This document shows, piece after piece, positions 57,074 to 64,000 of a stretch of DNA of 64,000 nucleotides. Below the pieces are notes generated by a model. It saw only the letters and a list, made by a program, of their open reading frames with translations, searched no databases and was not told the DNA's origin. Positions within the stretch are counted from its first letter, which is position 1. Each line of letters starts with the position of its first letter. A program made the translations under genes and the position numbers. The stretch is from Nocardia fusca NBRC 14340 (lineage in GTDB: Bacteria > Actinomycetota > Actinomycetes > Mycobacteriales > Mycobacteriaceae), in NCBI RefSeq assembly GCF_001618425.1, contig NZ_BDCU01000022.1:226730-290729 (forward strand). The letters run 5' to 3'.

Positions 57074-57736
57074 ATGTCTGTAATCAAGAAAAGCGTCGTA
57101 CGGGCCGCGAGCCTGGCGGCCGCGTCCGCGGCCGCGGTGGGCCTGTTCTCGACCGGCGCGGCCGCTGCCGACACCTTCGTGCCGCTGCCGGGTGCCGAGC
57201 TGAACCACACCCTGCCCAACGGCCTGAACATCACCGCCCGGATCGCCAACGAGTCGGCGCTGATCAACCCCTCGATGGGTTCGACACCGCTGCACCGTAA
57301 CGCCTGGGTCTCCGGTAGCGCACAGGTCGAGGTGCACGGTCCGCACAAGGGCACCAAGATCACCCCGGGATATGTCGTGGGCTGCCAGGTCGATATCAGC
57401 GGTGGCGCCGGCAACAGTGGCGCCGGTGTGACCTCTTCCGGTGACAAGGTGACCGGCAGCCTCAGCTCCGGCGCCAACCTGACCCTCGGCCCGGGCCAGG
57501 CCACTTCGTTCCTGCTGCTCGATATCGAGAAGCCGGACGTCTACGGCGACGAGGGCCACACCTTCGCCAACAAATTCACCGGCCCCAACGGCTCGGTGAC
57601 CTGGACGGATTCCACCATCGGTCTCAACGGCTGCGCCGGTTACGCCCAGGCCCGTGCCTTCGTGCGGGTCGAGACCACCACCGAGCAGGGTATTTCCGAG
57701 TTCCGCGTGTGGGGTCAGCCCTTCAGCCTCGGCTGA
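57074..57736 (+). CDS. nfpB: MspA-family outer-membrane porin subunit NfpB
   Basis: This 220-residue paralog has a signal peptide ending near GAAAA and the mature start DTFVPLPGAEL, as in NfpA. It keeps TPGYVVGCQVDISGG, LTLGPGQATSFLL, and the C-terminal GCAGYAQARAFVRVETT ending GQPFSLG. It has an inserted or altered stretch near EKPDVYGDEGH. GAGAGGGA lies upstream of ATG 57074. A strong hairpin follows its stop, so nfpA-nfpB is probably one transcript. Confidence 0.88.
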   Translation: MSVIKKSVVRAASLAAASAAAVGLFSTGAAAADTFVPLPGAELNHTLPNGLNITARIANESALINPSMGSTPLHRNAWVSGSAQVEVHGPHKGTKITPGYVVGCQVDISGGAGNSGAGVTSSGDKVTGSLSSGANLTLGPGQATSFLLLDIEKPDVYGDEGHTFANKFTGPNGSVTWTDSTIGLNGCAGYAQARAFVRVETTTEQGISEFRVWGQPFSLG

Positions 57737-57766
57737 GCCCGGTCCAGCGGTTCCGCTCGACGGCGG

Positions 57767-57792
57767 TAGCCCCGGCCCGATGGCCGGGGCTA
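57767..57792. terminator. Strong hairpin after nfpB
   Basis: A perfect 11-base stem TAGCCCCGGCC/GGCCGGGGCTA with loop CGAT lies 31 bases after the nfpB stop. The rest of the gap to 58065 (329 bases in all) shows no gene. Confidence 0.75.
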
Positions 57793-58065
57793 TCGCTGTG
57801 GGCGCAGCCGCCATCGTCCGCGGGATAGAACCGCTCCGGCCATCCGGTTCGATACAGCCGAGGATGCAACGCCGCCGCCTCACGAGACGTTCGGGTTCCG
57901 GCGTATTTGTGACACCGCACAAGAACACTCGGATCGACCGGAGCATTCCCCGCGCCTGTGCCGGCACCTGTAGCTCCGGGCCGTGCGTACGTCCGCCGCC
58001 GCTCCGGCCGTGCGCGGATCGGGCACGGGACTTCACCCGACCACGTTCGTTAGGCTGACCGTCCT

Positions 58066-58609
58066 ATGGCTACCGGCGCGACTCTGCACACCGTCACCCT
58101 GCACCTGTCCGATATCGATCGGGGCGTCTACCAGGAGCTGGAGTTGCGGATGGCCCGGCATCCCTCGGAGACCACGGAATTCCTGATCACCCGGCTGCTG
58201 GCCTACTGCCTCGAATACACCGACGGCATCGCCTTCAGCGACGGCGGCGTCTCGTCCACCGACGAACCGGCGGTTCTGGTCCGCGATCTCACCGGCCGGA
58301 TCACCGCGTGGATAGAGGTCGGCGCCCCCCGATGCCGACCGCGTGCATCGCGGCAGCAAACGCGCCGAGCGGGTCGCGGTGTACACCCATCGTGACCCGG
58401 TCAAGGTGCTGGCGCAGCTGTCCGGCAAACGGATCCATCACGCCGCGGACATCCCGCTCGTCTCGTTCGACCGGGCCTTCGTCGAGGCCGCGGCGGCTGC
58501 CCTGGAACGCCGTAACACCGCCACGGTCTCGGTGACCGAACGCCAGCTCTATCTCGAACTCAACGGCAGTTCGCTCAGTACCCCGATCACCGACCAGCAT
58601 CTCGCGTGA
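58066..58609 (+). pseudogene. yaeQ: yaeQ family gene with a frameshift in a C-tract
   Basis: The first frame (from ATG 58066) gives ATLHTVTLHLSDIDRGVYQ, RMARHPSETTEFLITRLLAY and TDEPAVLVRDLTGRITAWIE, all typical of YaeQ. At the six-C run 58325-58330 the frame breaks. The next frame continues DADRVHRGSKRAERVAVYTH and ends LSTPITDQHLA at 58609, the rest of the same family. Removing one C would restore an intact protein of about 180 residues, the usual length. It may be a true frameshift or a sequencing error. YaeQ is a small nuclease-fold (PD-(D/E)XK-like) protein of unclear function. Confidence 0.83.
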
Positions 58610-58637
58610 GCCCCCGGGCGCTGATTCCGCGCGGTCG

Positions 58638-60251
58638 TCAGACCGCGCTCGCGGCCCGGTAGCGCACCGGGGGGAACACCCGGTCGACGCCGAGCCGGAC
58701 CGCCGCGTCCCGCCGGGTCAGTGCGGCCGCGCCGCGCATCAGGTTCTCCGCGATCTCGACCACTCCCGGCGCGCCGATATCCGGGCCCGCCCAGCGGTTG
58801 AACGCACCCATCGCCGGTCCGCACCACAGCTGGAAGTCACCGCGGCGCCCGGTCTCCCCTTCGGTGGCCCAGCGGGTGGACATCCCGAGATACCAGCGGA
58901 AGCACAGGGCCATCCGGTGTTTACGGTCCCGTTCGGCGCGAGTGAGCTGTTTCGGATCGCGGTCCTGCCAGAAATCCCGGGTCCGCGCCCAGATCTCGTC
59001 GACGGTGGCGCCGAAGATCTCGGTCTCGAGCTTCTTCGTATCGGCCGGGCTCAGTTCGTCCAGACCGGAATGAGCGGTGTAGCGGTCGTAGAGCCACTGG
59101 GCGCGGGCCCAGAAGCGGCTCCCCTTCTTGAGCACCTGCACGCGGGCACCGATCTCGAACATATCGGCGGCGGGCGCCGTGGTGAAGTCGGCGATATCGG
59201 CGGCCGCGAGCAGGGTTTTCGCCGCCGCGGACATATCCGCTTCCGGTGTGAGCTGATTGATCGAACCGGTCAGCACATAGTCCGCACCCAATGCGAAGGC
59301 GGCGGCGACCGCCTCGGGGGTGCCCAGCCCGCCGGCGGCACCGAGCCGGACCCGCCGGTCGTATCCGTACTGCCGGGTGACCTCGTCGCGCAGGGCGATC
59401 ATCCGCGGCAGCAGCGCCAGCAGCGGGCGTCCGTCGGTGTGACCGCCGCTGTCGCCCTCCACCGTGATGTCCTCGGCCACCGGCACCAGGGCGGCCAGCT
59501 CGGCCTCGGCGGCGGTCAGTTGCCCGGCCGCCACCAGCTTGCGCAGGATCTTCTCCGGGGCAGGTGCGAGGAACAGCCGCGCGACCTCGGGCCGGGACAC
59601 CTTGGCCAGGATCTTGGTGGCCCGCTGGACGCGGCCGTCCGGCCCGCAGTGCAATCCGGCCGCCGCGCAGCGCACCACAGCCGGGGTGAGCCCCATGAAG
59701 GCGGACGCCGAAACGGCCGGCACCCGGTGTTCGAGCAGCAGTGCGGCAGTGGCCTCCTCCAGTTCGGGTTCGCCGGGGTTGTGCAGCAGATTCGCCCCCC
59801 ACGGGAGACCGTCCAGCTGCCCGGCCAGCTCGGCCACCGTCCGCTCCACCCGGGCGAGACTCAGCCCGCCGGTGCCGAAGAAGGACAGGATTCCCGCACG
59901 CGCGGCGGCGGTGACCATTTCGGCGGAGGCGATCCCGCGGGCCATCTCGCCGACCACGTAGGACAGCCGTACCCCGTGTGCGCGCCGGAAGGCCGCCGAG
60001 CCGAGGGTGTCCGGCCCGCAGGGTTCCACCACCCCGAGCACCGGGAGGTCACCGGCCGCCGCCGCGGCGGCGGGCACCAGCGTTCCGCCCGCCGCCGGTA
60101 CCGGCTCGCTGTCCGCCACGACGACCAGCCGCCGGCCGGTATCGTCCAGCAACTCCGCGGCATCACCGCCCACCACGTCCGGGTCGCGCAGGTAGAGATC
60201 GTGGGCGTCGCGCGCCCCGGGCAGGGTCGGGGTGGCGTACGGGGAAGACAT
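58638..60251 (-). CDS. PfaD-type enoyl reductase (polyketide/PUFA trans-acting ER)
   Basis: This 537-residue flavoprotein belongs to the PfaD group (2-nitropropane dioxygenase fold), which acts in trans on carrier-bound enoyl chains. Signatures include GILSFFGTGGLSLARVE, the FMN region DITVEGDSGGHTDGRPL, GAAGGLGTPEAVAAAF and GADYVLTGSINQLTPEA, and the C-terminal RWYLGMSTRWAT and FQLWCGPAMGAFN. ATG 60251 has GAAGGA upstream. It follows the polyketide synthase gene, separated by a strong hairpin. It could supply an enoyl reduction that the visible module lacks. Confidence 0.88.
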   Translation of the reverse strand: MSSPYATPTLPGARDAHDLYLRDPDVVGGDAAELLDDTGRRLVVVADSEPVPAAGGTLVPAAAAAAGDLPVLGVVEPCGPDTLGSAAFRRAHGVRLSYVVGEMARGIASAEMVTAAARAGILSFFGTGGLSLARVERTVAELAGQLDGLPWGANLLHNPGEPELEEATAALLLEHRVPAVSASAFMGLTPAVVRCAAAGLHCGPDGRVQRATKILAKVSRPEVARLFLAPAPEKILRKLVAAGQLTAAEAELAALVPVAEDITVEGDSGGHTDGRPLLALLPRMIALRDEVTRQYGYDRRVRLGAAGGLGTPEAVAAAFALGADYVLTGSINQLTPEADMSAAAKTLLAAADIADFTTAPAADMFEIGARVQVLKKGSRFWARAQWLYDRYTAHSGLDELSPADTKKLETEIFGATVDEIWARTRDFWQDRDPKQLTRAERDRKHRMALCFRWYLGMSTRWATEGETGRRGDFQLWCGPAMGAFNRWAGPDIGAPGVVEIAENLMRGAAALTRRDAAVRLGVDRVFPPVRYRAASAV

Positions 60252-60286
60252 CGGCGATCCTTCGGTCGGAGAGTGGGTGCGGGCTA

Positions 60287-60325
60287 CCGGTGGGTGGGGA
60301 CGGCCGTACCGTCCCCACCCACCGG
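60287..60325. terminator. Very strong hairpin between the polyketide synthase and pfaD
   Basis: A perfect 17-base stem (CCGGTGGGTGGGGACGG and its complement) closes the loop CCGTA. It starts 2 bases after the synthase stop (synthase end at 60327), and pfaD begins 36 bases later. Confidence 0.75.
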
Positions 60326-60326
60326 C

Positions 60327-63300
60327 TCATTCCGCGGTGAGCTGCCGGTCGATCAGCGCGAAGAGCTCTTCGGCACTGGCCTGTTCGACCGCGGCCTGGT
60401 CGGCACCGGTCTCGGTGTCCGGTTCGGGCAGGGTCTCGGCCAGCAGTGCGCGCAGGCCCTCGGCCAGCCGTGACCTGTCCTGTTCGGAGGGCAGGATCCC
60501 GAGCAGGGCCCGCAGTGCGGCGAGCTGATCGTCCACCGCCGACCCGTTCGACACCTCCGGGGCAGCGGCAGCCGCCCCCGCCTCCTCCACCAGCGACCGC
60601 AGCATGCCCGCCACCGCGACCGCGGTCGGATAGTTGAAGACCAGCGCGTAGGGCAGGGTGACCCCCGCCGCCTCGGCCAGCCGGTTGCGCAGTTCCACCG
60701 CGGCGAGCGAATCGAATCCCAGCTCCTGGAAGGGTGTTTCGGGATCCAGTGCCGCGGCGTCCGGATAACCCAGCACCGCCGCGGCGTGCTCGCGCACCAC
60801 CTCCAGCACCACTCGGTCACGCTGTTCCTCCGGCACCGCGGTCAGCCGGGCGGCCAGCGCGGTGCCGTCGGCGCCGGACCCCGCGACCGCGGGCCCGGCC
60901 TCCCGCCGGACCCGCGGTGCCGGGACCAGCGCACCGAGTACGGCGGGCAGGCGACCGGCCCGGGCGCCCGCGGCCAGGGTCGGCCGGTCGAAATCGACGC
61001 AGACGGCCAGCGCCGAATCCGCGGCCGCCGCCGCGTCCAGGTAGGCGGTCCCGGCGGCATCGCTCAACGGTGTGATGCCCATCCGGCGCAGCCGGGCCAC
61101 CGCGGCCCGGTCCAGCGCGCCCGTCATACCCACTTCCTGACTCCAGGCGCCCCAGGCCACCGACAGCGCGGGCAGGCCCGCGGTGCGGCGGGTGTGGGCC
61201 AGGGCGTCGAGGAAGGAGTTCGCGGCCACGTAATTCCCCTGCCCGGGGGCGCCGAGGACGCCGGCCACCGACGAGTACACGACGAAGGCCGCCAGCTCGT
61301 GCCCGCGGGTGAGCTCGTCGAGGTTGAGCGCGCCGTCGACCTTGGGGGTGAGCACCCGATCGACCTGTTCGGCGGTGAGGGTGTCGATGGTGGCGTCGTC
61401 GACGACACCGGCGGAGTGGATCACCGCGGTCAGCGGATGATCGGCGTCGACCGAATCCAGGACCGCCGCCACGCTCGCCCGGTCGGCGACATCACAGGCG
61501 GCGACCCGGGCCCGCGCACCGAGTTCCGCCAGTTCCGCGACCAGTTCCGCGACCCCTTCGACCGCTTCGCCCCGGCGCGACACCAGCAGCAGGTGCCGGA
61601 CACCGTGCGCCGCCGCCAGATGCCGGGCGGTCACCGCGCCGAGGCCGCTGGTGCCACCGGTGATCAGCACCGTCCCGGTCCCGAAGGCGCCACCGTCCCG
61701 GGCCGGTACGTCCGTGGCGGGCGGCGCGGCAGGGGCCAGACGGGGTACGAACATCCGCGCACCGCGGACGGCCACCGACGGTTCCCCGGCTTCCAGGACG
61801 CCGCGCAACACCGCCGGGTCCAGTTCGCCGTCGTGGTCCAGCAGCAGGATGCGGCCGGGATGTTCCGACTGCGCACTGCGCACCAGGCCCGCCACCGCAG
61901 CCGCGACCGGGTCCACCGGGGCGTCCGGCAGACCCGCCGCACCGCGGGTCGCGACCACGAGCCGAATATCGGCGGTCCGTTCCGCCGACAGCCAGGACCG
62001 CAGCATCGCCAGCGTGGCGTGTACCGCCCGGCGCACCGCGGCGGCGCGATCGTCGCCCGGTGCCGGGCCGTCCTCGGGCCACGACCACACCACGACATCC
62101 GGAATGCTCTCGGCCGCGGTGAGTTCGGCCGTCTCGGCGATATGCCGGTCGATACCGGGTATCCGCAGCGCACCCAGGGTGGCGGGGGTTGCGGCGGTGC
62201 GTGGAGCGGGTAGTTCGGCCGGGGTCCAGTTCAGTACCAGCGGCACCGGCCCGGCCTGCGCGCCGGCGGCGGCGAGCGCCTCCGGCGTCACACCGCGCGC
62301 GGTGACCGCCGCGACCGACGCCACGAAAGCTCCGGCGCTGTCGACGATATCGATCCCGATCCGCCCGTCGCCGCGCGCGACGACACGGGCCCGCGCGGCC
62401 GCGGTACCCCGGCGCCCCAGCCGCACTCCGGCGAAGGAGAAGGGCAGCGGCACCTGTCCTTCCGCGAACTCGCCGGTCAACCCGTCCAGCGCCGCGTGCA
62501 GGCAGGAGTCCAGCAGTGCCGGATGCACACCGAACCCGGCGACCGGACCACTCACGGTCTCGTCGAGGGCGACCTCGGCGAAGGTTTCGGACCCGCGCTT
62601 CCAGCGCGCGGTGACACCCCGGAAGGCCGGGCCGTAGTCGAAGCCGCGCTCCGCGAGACGGTCGTAGAACGCGCGGTCCTCCACGCGCTCGGCGCCCGGT
62701 GGCGGCCACGCCTGCTCCTGCCACACCGCGCCGGGTTCGCCGCCGCCGGCCAGCACACCGTTCGCGTGCAGCACCCAGGGGGTCGCGGCGGGCGCATCAC
62801 CGGTTTCGACCGGTCGGGAATGGATCTCGAAGGTGCGCCGGCCGGTACCGTCGGGTACTGCCAGGCCCACCTGGATATCCACTTCGGCGCCCGCGGCGAA
62901 CACCAGCGGCGCGGCCAGGACGAGTTCCTCGACCGTCTCCAGGCCCAGCCGCGTCCCGGCGGCCGCGACCATCTCCACGAAAGCGGTACCGGGCAGCAGC
63001 ACCGATCCGAGCACCGCGTGGTCGGCGAGCCACGGATGGGTTCGCAGTGACAGAAGTCCGGTGAACAGCCACTCGTCCTGTGCCGCGCGCGGCACGGCGG
63101 CGGTGAGCAACGGGTGGCCGAACGAGCCGGTCGCCGATTCGGGAGCGGGTTGCGGCCAGTAGCGCCGGCGCCGGAACGCGTAGGTCGGCAGGTCGACCCG
63201 GTAGTCGGGATGTCCGGCGAACAGCGGCGCCCACTCCACCGGGCCGCCCGCCACCGATACCTGCGCGAGAACGGAAACCAGTCCGCGGACCTCGTCGACC

Positions 63301-64000
63301 GCTCGCCGTACCGAGGCGGCGACCACCGACCCGGCTTCGAGGTCCGGATGCTCGGCCAGGCATTCCCGGGTCATCGCGGTCAGCACCGCGTCGGGGCCCA
63401 CCTCGACGAAGGTCCGTACCCCGGCCTCGATCAGCGCCTCCACCCCGGGCGCGAATCGCACGCATTCGCGGACCTGGTCCACCCAGTGCTCGGGGTCGGT
63501 GAGTTCCGCCGCGGCGAGCCCACCGGAGAGGCCGGATACCACCGGCAGCAGTGGTTCCCGGTAGGTCAGGCCCCGGGCGACCTCCCGGAATTCGTCGAGC
63601 ATCGGTTCCATGAGTTCGGAATGGAAGGCGTGGCTCACCCGCAGCCGCGAGGTCCGCACTCCCTCGTCGGTGAACCGCTGCGCGATCTCCTCGATCGCGT
63701 CCTCCTCGCCGGAGAACACGACCGCGGACGGTCCGTTGAGCGCCGCGATCGACACCCGGCCGAGGTAGCCGAAAACCACCTCGGTCGCTTCGGTCTCGGT
63801 CACCGCGACGGCCACCATGGCGCCGCCCGCGGGCAGCGCGCCCATCAGCCGGCCCCGCGCCGCCACCAGCGCGCAGGCGTCCGGCAGCGACCACACCCCC
63901 GCCACGTACGCCGCCGCCAGTTCACCGATCGAATGCCCCGTGACCAGGTCCGGCACCATGCCGAAGGACTCCAGCAGCCGGAAGAGCGCGACCTCGAAGG
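60327..64000 (-). CDS. Type I polyketide synthase, C-terminal part (AT-DH-KR-ACP), 5' end outside window
   Basis: About 1220 residues are visible; the ketosynthase must lie upstream of the window. The acyltransferase has GHSIGELAAAYV and HAFHSELM; HAFH favours malonyl-CoA. The dehydratase has DHAVLGSVLLPGTAF and the second-half motif DSCLHAAL. The ketoreductase has TGGTSGLGAVTA, HSAGVVDD (an LDD-like, B-type sign) and GNYVAANSFLDAL. The carrier has ELGFDSLAAVELRNRL. There is no enoyl reductase domain between dehydratase and ketoreductase. The C-terminus (about 100 residues after the carrier) is helical and acidic and may be a docking domain. The product is unknown. PfaD follows downstream. 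Confidence 0.92.
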   Translation of the reverse strand, partial: FEVALFRLLESFGMVPDLVTGHSIGELAAAYVAGVWSLPDACALVAARGRLMGALPAGGAMVAVAVTETEATEVVFGYLGRVSIAALNGPSAVVFSGEEDAIEEIAQRFTDEGVRTSRLRVSHAFHSELMEPMLDEFREVARGLTYREPLLPVVSGLSGGLAAAELTDPEHWVDQVRECVRFAPGVEALIEAGVRTFVEVGPDAVLTAMTRECLAEHPDLEAGSVVAASVRRAVDEVRGLVSVLAQVSVAGGPVEWAPLFAGHPDYRVDLPTYAFRRRRYWPQPAPESATGSFGHPLLTAAVPRAAQDEWLFTGLLSLRTHPWLADHAVLGSVLLPGTAFVEMVAAAGTRLGLETVEELVLAAPLVFAAGAEVDIQVGLAVPDGTGRRTFEIHSRPVETGDAPAATPWVLHANGVLAGGGEPGAVWQEQAWPPPGAERVEDRAFYDRLAERGFDYGPAFRGVTARWKRGSETFAEVALDETVSGPVAGFGVHPALLDSCLHAALDGLTGEFAEGQVPLPFSFAGVRLGRRGTAAARARVVARGDGRIGIDIVDSAGAFVASVAAVTARGVTPEALAAAGAQAGPVPLVLNWTPAELPAPRTAATPATLGALRIPGIDRHIAETAELTAAESIPDVVVWSWPEDGPAPGDDRAAAVRRAVHATLAMLRSWLSAERTADIRLVVATRGAAGLPDAPVDPVAAAVAGLVRSAQSEHPGRILLLDHDGELDPAVLRGVLEAGEPSVAVRGARMFVPRLAPAAPPATDVPARDGGAFGTGTVLITGGTSGLGAVTARHLAAAHGVRHLLLVSRRGEAVEGVAELVAELAELGARARVAACDVADRASVAAVLDSVDADHPLTAVIHSAGVVDDATIDTLTAEQVDRVLTPKVDGALNLDELTRGHELAAFVVYSSVAGVLGAPGQGNYVAANSFLDALAHTRRTAGLPALSVAWGAWSQEVGMTGALDRAAVARLRRMGITPLSDAAGTAYLDAAAAADSALAVCVDFDRPTLAAGARAGRLPAVLGALVPAPRVRREAGPAVAGSGADGTALAARLTAVPEEQRDRVVLEVVREHAAAVLGYPDAAALDPETPFQELGFDSLAAVELRNRLAEAAGVTLPYALVFNYPTAVAVAGMLRSLVEEAGAAAAAPEVSNGSAVDDQLAALRALLGILPSEQDRSRLAEGLRALLAETLPEPDTETGADQAAVEQASAEELFALIDRQLTAE

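Overview
The window looks like a chromosome segment of a mycolic-acid actinomycete, most probably Nocardia. It is GC-rich and uses GTG and TTG starts freely. It carries the FAS-II operon (fabD-acpM-kasA) beside mabR and aceE, in the order known from mycobacteria. It also has IdeR-type iron boxes, KstR-type boxes and a tandem pair of MspA-family porins that resemble the Nocardia NfpA/NfpB pair. The genus call is inference from protein resemblance and gene order; no rRNA gene is present.

Region 1 (1-8.3 kb) is core metabolism: kasA (cut by the window edge), acpM, fabD, a clear MabR operator, mabR and aceE on the minus strand; then a lipoprotein, a DUF3052 protein, ahpE and tRNA-Val on the plus strand. 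Region 2 (8.3-21.5 kb) is mixed: a decayed DUF2332 gene beside the tRNA, a TetR/MFS efflux pair, DUF3145, a serine hydrolase, an NDMA-type alcohol dehydrogenase under a KstR-like box, an APH-fold phosphotransferase, pabB, two small hypotheticals, a TerD-DUF2510-HNH fusion and a DUF1254/DUF1214 lipoprotein. Region 3 (21.5-27.2 kb) is accessory: two head-to-head paralogous two-helix membrane proteins, a three-gene antibiotic-resistance operon (ABC-F, Vat/CatB-type acetyltransferase, macrolide-type glycosyltransferase) with a divergent TetR, and a small gene under a near-consensus LexA box. Region 4 (27.2-37.5 kb) holds a BCCT transporter, an SDR, a MarR regulator with a three-half-site operator, a thioesterase under a second KstR-like box, and a TetR divergent to a four-gene operon: an SSS transporter, two DUF1989 proteins of the carboxyguanidine deiminase family, and a carboxyltransferase that lacks the biotin carboxylase and biotin carrier parts of urea/guanidine carboxylase.

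Region 5 (37.6-55.9 kb) is a complete-looking 2,3-dihydroxybenzoate (DHB) siderophore locus. dhbA-dhbC-dhbB and the divergent dhbE make and activate DHB. A free-standing aryl carrier protein and a dimodular C-A-T-C-A-T-TE synthetase assemble the product. An EntS-like exporter, a FepB-like binding protein, a FAD siderophore-interacting reductase and fepDGC export the siderophore, import the ferric form and release iron. Three IdeR-type boxes sit at the three promoter regions. Region 6 (56-64 kb) has the nfpA/nfpB porin pair, a yaeQ gene broken by one extra C, and the end of a cis-AT type I polyketide synthase (AT-DH-KR-ACP) followed, across a very strong hairpin, by a PfaD-type enoyl reductase.

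All domain calls were made by eye from translated sequence; no database search was run.
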